Assembly: GCA_035358715.1 (NCBI GenBank) | Contig: DAOPPX010000001.1 | Coordinates: 310,001 to 374,000, forward strand | Direction: 5' to 3' | From: UBA8199 sp035358715 | Lineage (GTDB): Bacteria; Verrucomicrobiota; Verrucomicrobiia; Limisphaerales; UBA8199 | Length of the DNA stretch: 64,000 bases | Shown here: positions 50,486-58,198 of the stretch, piece by piece | Layout of the letters: each line of letters starts with the position of its first letter | How positions within the stretch are numbered: the stretch's first letter is position 1 | Notes under the pieces: generated by a model | What the model was told of the DNA's origin: nothing | What the model saw: the letters and a program-made list of their open reading frames with translations, nothing else | Databases searched by the model: none | Position numbers and translations under genes: made by a program

Positions 50486-50881
50486 TCAATGGCAGCTTTT
50501 ACCCCTCAAGATGTGTCTGAGCCGTTCATCTTGGGAACAATCGCCCTCCTGCTGCCTGAGGCTCACTGCGTTCCTTTTAACGTAGCCCTCGAACACGTCG
50601 TTGGCGCCCATCCCCAGCACCTGTGCCAGACTGATGGCAAGATGGAACAGATCGATGACCTCTGCGTGAGCACTTCGCGCGTCCAATCCCTGATGCTGAA
50701 CCAACCATTGCCAGGGGAAACCGTTGGTAAGCTCGGCGATTCTTCGGATGACGGCTTGGGAGTGTTTTGACAGCCATTCGATCCTTTCCTCCTCAGTCAA
50801 TCTCGCGGCATGCATGCCGCCGCGTTCGTTGAACGCCTTCTGCATTTGGAACATTTCATGAAGCTGATCCGGCGTATCCAT
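50486..50881 (-). CDS. All-alpha NTP pyrophosphatase, dimeric dUTPase-like
   Basis: A 131-residue helical protein. Near residue 75 it has EVIDLFHLAISLAQVLG followed by GYVKRN, which matches the E-x-x-D...H-F helix and the Y-x-x-KN motif of dimeric (all-alpha) dUTPases, the MazG-related family. These hydrolyse dUTP or damaged NTPs. It is followed on the same strand by other small genes and lies just behind the ribonucleotide reductase gene, which fits dNTP supply for element replication. Whether the substrate is dUTP cannot be told from sequence. Confidence 0.75.
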   Translation of the reverse strand: MDTPDQLHEMFQMQKAFNERGGMHAARLTEEERIEWLSKHSQAVIRRIAELTNGFPWQWLVQHQGLDARSAHAEVIDLFHLAISLAQVLGMGANDVFEGYVKRNAVSLRQQEGDCSQDERLRHILRGKSCH

Positions 50882-50985
50882 GCGCGGTTTTTAGTTTGCC
50901 GCCGCATTGCCTGCCTTGTTTCACAGCCGGCCACCGCCGTCACAAAAGCCCTAATGGAGTTGCTCCGCGCGGGGGCGCAAGGCGG

Positions 50986-53967
50986 TCAACTGCAACCTGA
51001 ATTCTCGCCGCAGCCGGGGCAGCGGTAACAGGTTCCGCTACGCACCAGAATAGTCCCGCAGTTCGGGCAAGGCGGAGCGTCGGACTGGAAGTGGGCTAAC
51101 GTGGCGTTCATTCCCTGGACACCTCCGATAACCGCTTCCATTTGATGGCCGTTGTTCTTGGTCGGTGCGGTGACGGCGTCTGCGGGCACTGCCTGTCTTG
51201 CTGCTGCCATTTCCCTCTGGCCGCTGTGTTTGAAACGGGTCACGGGAACGGTATCGAGGTCCGCTCCCTCATAGCCGGGGATGAAGGTGATGCCCAGCCA
51301 GCGGAAAATATAATCGACGACCGACTTGGCAATGCGGATTTGCGGATTGGCAGTGTAGCCCGATGGTTCGAAGCGTTGATGCGCGAATTTCCGCACCAGG
51401 TCTTGCAGTGGCACGCCGTATTGAAGCGAGAGGCTGACCAGGGTGGCAACGGTGTCCATTAGGCCGCCAATGGTCGACCCTTCCTTGGCCATCGTGATGA
51501 AAAGCTCGCCTGGCTGGCCGTCTTCGAACAAGCCGACAGTGAAATAGCCCTCGTGACCGGCGATGCTGAATTTGTGGGTGAAGGAGGCGCGCGTCTCTGG
51601 CATGCGCCGGCGCACCGGTTGGCCGACCTGTTTGCGGAGTTGTTCCACCTCTTGCTTAAGGGCATCGAATTGGCTCCCCATGCCCTTCTCCTCGCTTGCC
51701 GGGCCCTGCCTCTTCGTGTTGAGCGGTTGCGAGCGTTTGGACCCGTCGCGGTAGATGGCCACGCACTTGAGGCCCAGTTTCCAGGCTTCCACGTAGATGT
51801 CCCGGATCACCTCAACCGTGGCCGTGTTAGGCACGTTAACCGTCTTGGAGATGGCCCCGGAAAGGAACGGTTGGGCCGCGGCCATGATTTTCAGATGCGC
51901 CAGGTGGTGCAGGCAGCGTTTGCCTCGGGCAGGTTTGAAGGCGCAATCGAAGACCGGCAGGTGTTCCGGTTTGAGCCCACTGCCGGCAATATCGCCCTCG
52001 TGACCAAGTCCCTGCTTCACCGCTTCGTCGCCCTTGTCCAGCAACACGTCTTCAATGGTGTCGTATTTCTCGATATGGGCGACAATCTGCTCGATCTGGC
52101 TCGGGGCATAGCCCAGGTTGCGAAGCGCCTCGGCTACGGTCCGATTGACGATCTTTAACATGCCGCCGCCCGCGAGCAGTTTGTATTTGACCAGTGCAAT
52201 ATCCGGTTCAATGCCGGTCGTATCGCTGTCCATCAGGAAGGAGATGGTCCCCGTCGGCGCAAGCACGGTCACCTGCGCATTGCGGTATCCGTGTTGTCTC
52301 CCCAACGCAAGCGCCTCATCCCAGCACTGCTCGGCGGCCTGTCGAATGTGGTTGAATGTTTCCGAGGTGCGGATCTCCCTCGCCGCGGCATGGTGCAACT
52401 CGACTACGCCCAGCATGGATCCCACATTGTCCTTGGCGAGTGGTTTATTGACGTTGAGGCAGCGCGCGTCCTTATAGCCTTTGAACGGTCCGAGTTGTTG
52501 GGCAAGGAGGGCGGATTGCTTGTACGCCTCGCCGGTCATCACGGCTGTGATGGCGCCGGTCAGGGCGCGGGCATCATCCGAATCGTAGGCCAGCCCGTAA
52601 CTCATGATGAGCGAGCCGAGGTTAGCGTAACCCAGGCCCAGCGCGCGGAAGATGTGAGAGTTTTCGGCAATCTCCCTGATGGGATAGCTCGAGTTGTCCA
52701 CGAGGATGTCTTGCGCCGTGATGAAAATGCGCACTGCCGCCTTGAATCGTTCTACGTGGAATGTCCCGTCCTCGCCTTTGAACTTCATCAGGTTAAGCGA
52801 GGCGAGGTTGCAGGCAGTGTTGTTGAGGAACACGTACTCGGAACAGGGGTTGGTGGAATGGATCGGTTCGGTCCCTTTGCACGTGTGCCACTTCTGAATG
52901 GTGCTGTCGTACTGTAATCCAGGGTCGCCACAGATCCACGTGCCTTCCGCAATCTTCAGCAGCAGTTTGGCGGCGTCCTTCTGCTCGAGCGCCTGGCCCG
53001 TCGTCACGGCCCTGGTCCACCATTCCCGGCCGTGGACCGCGGCCTCCATGAACTCCTCGCTCACCCGCACGGACAGGTTTTCATTCTGGAACTTTACGCT
53101 TCCGTAAGCCTCCCCGTTGAACGACCCGTCATAACCCTGTTCGATCAAAGCCCACGCCTTTTTCTCTTCCAGGTGTTTGGCCTCGATGAACTCCTCGATG
53201 TCCCCGTGCCAGTCGCGGAGGGTGTTCATCTTGGCCGCACGGCGGGTCTTGCCGCCCGACTTTACGATGGCGGCTACGCGGTCGTAAACCTGGAGAAACG
53301 AAAGGGGGCCGCTGGGACGGCCGCCGCCCGAGAGTTTCTCCCGGCGGGAGCGCAAAGGGCTCAGATCGGTTCCCGTGCCGGAGCCGAACTTGAAGAGCAT
53401 CGCCTCGCTCTTGGCCAGGTCCATGATCGATTCCATGTCGTCCTTGACGGACTGGATAAAGCAGGCGCTGCACTGAGGATACTCGTATTGCGTGGAGGCA
53501 CGCTCCGCCCTCTGACTGGACGGGTTATAGTGCCAGTTGCCGCGCGTGGAGTTGCTGCCGATGCCGTAAACGTGGTGGAGGCCTACGTTGAACCACACCG
53601 GTGAATTAAAGGCGCCATACTGGTTGAGGCAGAGCCAGACCAATTCCGCGTAAAAGGTGTCTCCGTCCTCTTTGGCGAAGTAACCGTCCTTGATTCCCCA
53701 GTCAGCAATGGTGCGGCAAACCCGATGAATCAGCTGGCGAACGCTGTTTTCGCGTTCGCTCGTGCCCTGTTCGCCATAAAAGTACTTTGAAACGACAACC
53801 TTCGTGGCCAGCGGCGACCAGAATTCCGGGACCAGCACCCCCGTTTGCCGGAAGATGACCTCGTTCTTGTCGTCGGTGATCTCCGCCGTGCGCTCTTCCC
53901 ATCGCACCTCGTCAAAGGGGCTGATATCCACTTTGCTGAAAACGCGGGGAAGGCTTTGGAGATTCAT
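50986..53967 (-). CDS. nrdJ: Adenosylcobalamin-dependent (class II) ribonucleotide reductase
   Basis: A 993-residue enzyme that reduces ribonucleotides to deoxyribonucleotides using vitamin B12. Recognisable parts: FNSPVWFNVGL near residue 125, NPCSEYVFLNNTACNLASLN (~365-385) with the conserved active-site residues, and PTGTISFLMDSDTTGIEPD (~560-580). The C-terminal tail ends with CPNCG and CYRCPGCGENSGCS, a zinc-binding type. No iron- or radical-domain of class I/III enzymes is present. The start is an ATG (MNLQSLPRVFSK). It is not known whether the chromosome has another reductase; here it lies in the element next to a dUTPase-like gene and the integration module. Confidence 0.93.
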   Translation of the reverse strand: MNLQSLPRVFSKVDISPFDEVRWEERTAEITDDKNEVIFRQTGVLVPEFWSPLATKVVVSKYFYGEQGTSERENSVRQLIHRVCRTIADWGIKDGYFAKEDGDTFYAELVWLCLNQYGAFNSPVWFNVGLHHVYGIGSNSTRGNWHYNPSSQRAERASTQYEYPQCSACFIQSVKDDMESIMDLAKSEAMLFKFGSGTGTDLSPLRSRREKLSGGGRPSGPLSFLQVYDRVAAIVKSGGKTRRAAKMNTLRDWHGDIEEFIEAKHLEEKKAWALIEQGYDGSFNGEAYGSVKFQNENLSVRVSEEFMEAAVHGREWWTRAVTTGQALEQKDAAKLLLKIAEGTWICGDPGLQYDSTIQKWHTCKGTEPIHSTNPCSEYVFLNNTACNLASLNLMKFKGEDGTFHVERFKAAVRIFITAQDILVDNSSYPIREIAENSHIFRALGLGYANLGSLIMSYGLAYDSDDARALTGAITAVMTGEAYKQSALLAQQLGPFKGYKDARCLNVNKPLAKDNVGSMLGVVELHHAAAREIRTSETFNHIRQAAEQCWDEALALGRQHGYRNAQVTVLAPTGTISFLMDSDTTGIEPDIALVKYKLLAGGGMLKIVNRTVAEALRNLGYAPSQIEQIVAHIEKYDTIEDVLLDKGDEAVKQGLGHEGDIAGSGLKPEHLPVFDCAFKPARGKRCLHHLAHLKIMAAAQPFLSGAISKTVNVPNTATVEVIRDIYVEAWKLGLKCVAIYRDGSKRSQPLNTKRQGPASEEKGMGSQFDALKQEVEQLRKQVGQPVRRRMPETRASFTHKFSIAGHEGYFTVGLFEDGQPGELFITMAKEGSTIGGLMDTVATLVSLSLQYGVPLQDLVRKFAHQRFEPSGYTANPQIRIAKSVVDYIFRWLGITFIPGYEGADLDTVPVTRFKHSGQREMAAARQAVPADAVTAPTKNNGHQMEAVIGGVQGMNATLAHFQSDAPPCPNCGTILVRSGTCYRCPGCGENSGCS

Positions 53968-54053
53968 TGGAACGATCGAGTTCTGTTTGGCTGTTGTTGA
54001 ATCTGGTTAACGGCAGGAATTATGGCACGTCCCGCAGCCTAACGGTGCGGGCA

Positions 54054-54260
54054 TTACGTCAGGAAGCCGCGCTTGCGGAGCGCCTCGTCGCACCCTTGCG
54101 CGTGAAAACGCACGACTCGATTGACTTTGAGAAAGATGAGAATGCCAGCCTGCATCCACTTCTCTATTGTTCGCTCGCACACCCCATAGCGATGCGCCAG
54201 CGTTTCTTTGGTGACAAATGGGCTTTGTATTTCTCTGGTGTTTTCGGTTGGGGAGTTCAT
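54054..54260 (-). CDS. Excisionase-like helix-turn-helix protein
   Basis: A 68-residue protein with a MerR/AlpA-type HTH (VTKETLAHRYGVCERTIEKW then MQAGILIFLKVNRVVRF), the usual form of recombination directionality factors. The ATG of MNSPTENT is the only good start. It is a paralogue of the protein encoded just upstream and lies near the integrase, so it probably controls excision. Confidence 0.8.
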   Translation of the reverse strand: MNSPTENTREIQSPFVTKETLAHRYGVCERTIEKWMQAGILIFLKVNRVVRFHAQGCDEALRKRGFLT

Positions 54261-54288
54261 GAGAGGATCAGATTGCAGTGACCGTGTA

Positions 54289-54540
54289 TCAACGGACATA
54301 GTGCCTTTTTGGATGCCTGAGGAGGCGCTCGTCGCACTCGACCACATCGAATACGGCACGCCTTTTCTCAAAACGGGCACAGATGATGCCCGAGTATTGC
54401 CAATTCTCGATCGTGCGGACGCCCACGTGGTACCGCTCTGCCAGCGTACGCTTGGTGACTCTTGCGGTGTGAATGCGGACATTTGCAGCCGGTTGTCCGG
54501 CTTGCACGCATTTCCCGGGTTCTTCCAGAGCAGTTTCCAT
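54289..54540 (-). CDS. Excisionase-like helix-turn-helix protein
   Basis: An 83-residue protein: an unstructured start, then VTKRTLAERYHVGVRTIENW and QYSGIICARFEKRRAVFDV, again an excisionase-type HTH. The ATG (METALEEP) lies 7 bases after TATAATGGAGCGT, so the mRNA is probably leaderless. An ATG inside the hexamer was rejected. It pairs with the paralogue 28 bases downstream; two such proteins could control integration and transfer oppositely. Confidence 0.8.
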   Translation of the reverse strand: METALEEPGKCVQAGQPAANVRIHTARVTKRTLAERYHVGVRTIENWQYSGIICARFEKRRAVFDVVECDERLLRHPKRHYVR

Positions 54541-54547
54541 ACGCTCC

Positions 54548-54553
54548 ATTATA
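54548..54553 (-). promoter_or_regulatory. -10-like element of the excisionase pair, 7 bases from the start codon
   Basis: Minus strand GACTTATAATGGAGCGT then ATG. A weak -35 candidate (CTTCAG) sits 17 bases upstream. Confidence 0.6.
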
Positions 54554-54701
54554 AGTCGCGGCTAACCGAGCTGAAGCGCACGGCGGTGAGTGCCCCCTTT
54601 TGAGGGCAGGCCAATGGCAACAGACAGCAAAAGGTTCGCGCAAATGTGTAGGTGTCTTGATTCATTTGGTGCCATGGGCTAAAACGAGGGCACGTAAGAC
54701 G

Positions 54702-54875
54702 ATGAAAGAGCAAAACCGCGATGACCAAGACGATTCTCTGCGCCCCGAGGACCTGGGCCTCACCTTCACGGGAGACGAAGACCCTGAGGTGAGGGAAGCA
54801 GCGGAGAAACTGTTCAAGCTTGCGGTAAAGCAGGTCAAACACGAGAGCCGCCGTCGAGAACTGGAACGGAATTAA
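54702..54875 (+). CDS. Small acidic protein
   Basis: A 57-residue acidic protein (MKEQNRDDQDDSLRPEDLG onward) with a helix at the end (REAAEKLFKLAVKQVKHESR). The ATG of MKEQNRD was chosen because the upstream frame is Arg/Trp-rich. Unknown family; possibly an antitoxin- or anti-repressor-like peptide, but nothing shows that. Confidence 0.45.
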   Translation: MKEQNRDDQDDSLRPEDLGLTFTGDEDPEVREAAEKLFKLAVKQVKHESRRRELERN

Positions 54876-54938
54876 TGTCTGAAGGGGAATCTCCGCACAC
54901 GGCCTGCGATCGAGCGAGAGCCCTCACATTTCGTTTGC

Positions 54939-54950
54939 AGCCGATCGGCT
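54939..54950. repeat. 12-base palindrome between convergent genes
   Basis: AGCCGATCGGCT is a perfect palindrome between the small acidic gene and the integrase stop codon. It could be a weak terminator stem without a U-tract, or a protein-binding site. Confidence 0.3.
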
Positions 54951-54980
54951 GACGAGGTTCCCGAAGTTGAGCAATGGACC

Positions 54981-56318
54981 TCACAGCGCAAACCATTCCT
55001 CCGCGACCGTCCTGGATATCGGCACGAGGTAATTCCTGCGGATCATCTGCGGGCTCGTCCCAGTTTCTTCGGCAACCCGGTTGACGTCCTGGAGAATCGC
55101 CAGCCGGTAGGAAATATAACTGTTGCGAAAGGCGTTGCGCCGGTAGGGAACGCCGGCCTTTTCCACCTCGCGCTCCCAGGCGTGCCAAAGCGAGTTGGCC
55201 GATGCCCAGTCTCCGGCGACGCGTCCGTGCTTCAGATCCGCGGGGTACTCCGCGAGCCGCTTACCGAGGTTGGGCAGGATAAGAACCAAGCGCGCATCGA
55301 TCTTGCCGACGGCATCCGGCACGCGGATGCATTTGTCTTTTTCGTCAACCATGACCCACCACAAACGGACGATTTCTTCGGTGCGAACTCCCGAAAAGGC
55401 CTTGATTTCAGTGGTGAGGCGGAGCGCCGGAGTGGTTGAGTTGAGAATGCGCCGCATCTCCTCAGGGGTATAAATGTCGTTGCGCTGCAGGACTGCCGTT
55501 GCCTCATCCTCGGTGGTGATTTGCTGGCGTGGCTCGGAGAAATCAGAAGTTGCGGCGGCGGCGTGTTCGAGGTTCCTGGGCAGGAAATTCTTTTTCTGGG
55601 CGAAATTAAAATAGGCGATTACCCCTTTGCGCCAGTTGTTTTTATTCCGCGCCTTGCCTCCCAGTTGGCTGAGAAACTCGTCAATATCTGGAGTGTCGAT
55701 GCGGGCAATTGCTCCCGGGAAGATGCTGACGAACTTGCCGACGATCTTCTCCACGTCGCGCATGTGGTAAACGCCGGCGCCTCGCTTTTCCAGGTGCTTG
55801 AGGTACTCCTGATAGACTTCGTCAGTCGTGGCGCCATGCCGGACTCGCTGGCCGAAGGTATTGTGGAAATCGACTGCTTCCTCAAGTGTCGCCCCTTTTA
55901 CGCGGCTCCGCAGCTCGGCATAGTGGCGGCAGGCCTGATCCACCTCGAGACTCAACGGCTGGACCGCTTTTTGGGCGAGAACGTAGATGCGGCGGTCCTG
56001 TTCGGTGAGGTACTGGGAACGGACCCCGTCGGCGGCCAGTTGTCCGGCCAGTTCCTTAGCCAGCGTCTTGGCTTTGGCCAGCGTATTGCGCCGCCGAAAC
56101 ACGCGCCGCTTCCCTTCGTAATAAACGACTTTAAACGAAGGGTAAGTTTTGGACGGGGAATCCCCGTTGCTGGGCTGAGGATTGGATCCTTCCAGCGCGG
56201 AGGTCTGCTTGCTGGTTCGGATAGTCACCGGAGACTCGTAAATGGGGATCGAAACCGAACCGGAGGAAACCTCGGCGATTGGCTTCCTCTCCGCGTCGCT
56301 TTGATCAGGGCGGCCCAT
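54981..56318 (-). CDS. int: Tyrosine recombinase (ICE integrase)
   Basis: A 445-residue tyrosine recombinase. The N-terminal ~100 residues are an arm-binding-like region (KVVYYEGKRRVFRRRNTLAKA), a core-binding domain follows (residues ~120-260), and then the catalytic domain. The first catalytic Arg is in FSGVRTEEIV (~308). The HxxR box reads RNAFRNSY, so the usual His is Asn. The nucleophile is probably Tyr in RRNYLVP (~429). The ATG lies 5 bases after a TAGAAT-GGG hexamer. The gene starts about 200 bases from the 3' end of the tRNA-Gly gene, the usual integration site for such enzymes. This makes it the integrase of the element to its left. Confidence 0.87.
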   Translation of the reverse strand: MGRPDQSDAERKPIAEVSSGSVSIPIYESPVTIRTSKQTSALEGSNPQPSNGDSPSKTYPSFKVVYYEGKRRVFRRRNTLAKAKTLAKELAGQLAADGVRSQYLTEQDRRIYVLAQKAVQPLSLEVDQACRHYAELRSRVKGATLEEAVDFHNTFGQRVRHGATTDEVYQEYLKHLEKRGAGVYHMRDVEKIVGKFVSIFPGAIARIDTPDIDEFLSQLGGKARNKNNWRKGVIAYFNFAQKKNFLPRNLEHAAAATSDFSEPRQQITTEDEATAVLQRNDIYTPEEMRRILNSTTPALRLTTEIKAFSGVRTEEIVRLWWVMVDEKDKCIRVPDAVGKIDARLVLILPNLGKRLAEYPADLKHGRVAGDWASANSLWHAWEREVEKAGVPYRRNAFRNSYISYRLAILQDVNRVAEETGTSPQMIRRNYLVPISRTVAEEWFAL

Positions 56319-56323
56319 ATCCC

Positions 56324-56329
56324 ATTCTA
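56324..56329 (-). promoter_or_regulatory. -10-like element of the integrase, 5 bases from the start codon
   Basis: Minus strand GGCTTTAGAATGGGAT then ATG. The hexamer is weaker (TAGAAT) but the GGGA discriminator is perfect. Confidence 0.55.
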
Positions 56330-56520
56330 AAGCCGGGCCGCGGCCGACTTCCTTGGTACGCCGCGTTTAGAGAAAGTGCCGCTCAGGATCGCTTCAGGGG
56401 CAGACGCGCCAGAACAGCAGAAAAAGCTGCGGAAGAAACCGGGTCGAAGAGCAGGCAGCGGCGGAGGTGGGTCAAATCCGTGCCAAAAGTCGGTGACATT
56501 GAGGAAACCCTTGAAAAGAT

Positions 56521-56597
56521 TGGAGCGAGCGAAGGGATTCGAACCCTCGACACTCACGTTGGCAACGTGATGCTCTACCAGGCTGAGCTACGCTCGC
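56521..56597 (-). tRNA. tRNA-Gly (anticodon GCC), integration target
   Basis: A full cloverleaf on the minus strand: acceptor stem GCGAGCG paired with CGCTCGC, D-arm GCTCAGCCTGGTAGAGC, anticodon arm TCACG-TTGCCAA-CGTGA with GCC, and T-arm GAGGGTTCGAATCCCTT. The 3' CCA is encoded (TGG at the plus-strand left end). The 3' end faces the integrase, so this is the likely attachment site; the element would replace or rebuild the 3' part of the gene on insertion. No second copy of the 3' end was seen in the window, so the other junction lies outside it. Confidence 0.9.
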
Positions 56598-56765
56598 TTC
56601 CAGCCACGCGCGTAGAACCTACGGAAATCCGGGAGGAATGCAAGTCCCTTTTGCACAAATTGAGAGGGCAGCCCGGAGAATCGCGTTGCGCCGGGTGTGC
56701 CGCCACCGTAGTGTTCAGCGCATCGGAAACAATCGGAACCCCCGACGAGTGGGTTGCCGCCTGGT

Positions 56766-58145
56766 ATGAAGATGAAGAAACCGCGCTCTGCAACAGCCGC
56801 CAAGCCGGCAAGGCGAATCGTTCGCCGCGTGACCCGCCCCAAGCGCACGCCCGCCCGCCGCAAGACCAGCACCGCCAGAGCGAAACCCGCCCGAACCCGG
56901 AGCGCGAAGAAGCCGGCGACGACGGCCCGGCGCAAGTCCGGCGCGGCCGGCAAAGTGAAGAGGGTCCTCAAGCGCAGCGTTCGGAAGACCAGGACGCGCC
57001 GTGCCCGCCTCCCGCTCGCAAGCGAGCGGCTGAAGGCAACACTGGCCGCAACTCCCGATCTCAAGCTGGGAGCCGGCATGTCCGAGCCGAGCGCGGCCCC
57101 ACGCCCGCGGCGGGGAAAATCGCCCGCGAAGCTCCAGCTCCCGGCGGAAGCCGGCCCGGGAGTGCCGCCGATCCTGCTGGAGGAGGATGGGCCGTCCGGA
57201 CCGCAGCCGAGCGGTCCGGGACAGAAGTACGTGCTGGGGCCGGCCACTGCGGGCGGCCAACTCGGAGACGAGGAAGGGACCTTGCCAGAGGCCTACGGCA
57301 CGGGACAACTGGTGCTCGCCGCGCGCGATCCCCGCTGGCTGTATGCTCATTGGGACCTCACGGCGCAACAGCAGCGGCGGTATAACGCCTTGTCCGCCGA
57401 CGGTCACCTTGTGGTGCGGGTTCATGCCGGCACGGTCTCGAAGCACCCGGTCACTGAAGTCCAGGTGCACCCGGAATCACGGCATTGGTTTATCAATGTG
57501 GGCGCCGCCGACATGCGCTACGTTGCGGAGCTGGGCTACTATCGTCCCCGGCGCCGGTGGGTGACGATCAGGACTTCCGCGCCGGTGCTCACGCCGGCGG
57601 ATACGGTTTCCGCAGACCAGACCGCGCGGTTTATAACGATTCCCGCCCAGGCGCGGCTGACTCAACTGGCGGTGCCGGCCAGACAGGGGGTGCCCACGGA
57701 TTTGCCGCCGCTGGCGCCCGCGCGGGAAGGCCCGCCGGTCGAGCTGGTGGTGTTGCACCCCGAGCCGGGGGACGCGATGAGTTCCCTGGCGGTTGGGGAG
57801 ATTGGCGCCGAGGCGGAGAGCGTCTCCAGCCCCGGGGGCGCGGCGGAGGAGTTGGCGCCAGGCTTTTGGTTCAACGTCAACGCCGACATCGTCATCTTCG
57901 GCGCGACGGAGCCGGATGCGACCGTGACGATTGACGGGCGGCCAATCAACCTCCGGGCCGACGGCACCTTCAGTTGCCGGTTTTCCCTGCCCGACGGCGA
58001 GCACTCGGTCAGCGTGACGGCTCTGTCGGCACAAGGCGATCTGCGCCAGGCGGAGTTGAAATTCACGCGCGGCACCGGTTACCGGGGTGAAGTCGGGGCG
58101 GCGGCGCCGGACCCGGCGCTCAGGCCGGCGGCGAAACAACCATGA
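56766..58145 (+). CDS. DUF4912 protein with histone H1-like basic N-terminal tail
   Basis: A 459-residue protein. Residues 1-85 are extremely rich in Lys, Arg, Ala and Pro (KPARRIVRRVTRPKRTPARR), like histone H1-type tails. Residues ~170-330 are the DUF4912 domain with RDPRWLYAHWDLTAQQQRR and RHWFINVGAADMRYVAELGY. The ATG of MKMKKPRS was chosen over a TTG four codons upstream. The next gene encodes a GH57 branching enzyme, a pairing often seen for DUF4912. This is outside the element. Confidence 0.85.
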   Translation: MKMKKPRSATAAKPARRIVRRVTRPKRTPARRKTSTARAKPARTRSAKKPATTARRKSGAAGKVKRVLKRSVRKTRTRRARLPLASERLKATLAATPDLKLGAGMSEPSAAPRPRRGKSPAKLQLPAEAGPGVPPILLEEDGPSGPQPSGPGQKYVLGPATAGGQLGDEEGTLPEAYGTGQLVLAARDPRWLYAHWDLTAQQQRRYNALSADGHLVVRVHAGTVSKHPVTEVQVHPESRHWFINVGAADMRYVAELGYYRPRRRWVTIRTSAPVLTPADTVSADQTARFITIPAQARLTQLAVPARQGVPTDLPPLAPAREGPPVELVVLHPEPGDAMSSLAVGEIGAEAESVSSPGGAAEELAPGFWFNVNADIVIFGATEPDATVTIDGRPINLRADGTFSCRFSLPDGEHSVSVTALSAQGDLRQAELKFTRGTGYRGEVGAAAPDPALRPAAKQP

Positions 58146-58198
58146 GCCGCCCGGGCGGTTTGGTCTTCGGCGGCTAGCTGCGGGATTTTCTCTGTCAA

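Noticed and set aside
56279..57385. Plus-strand open frame crossing the tRNA-Gly gene
   Set aside because: It overlaps a complete tRNA and the start of the DUF4912 gene in another frame.
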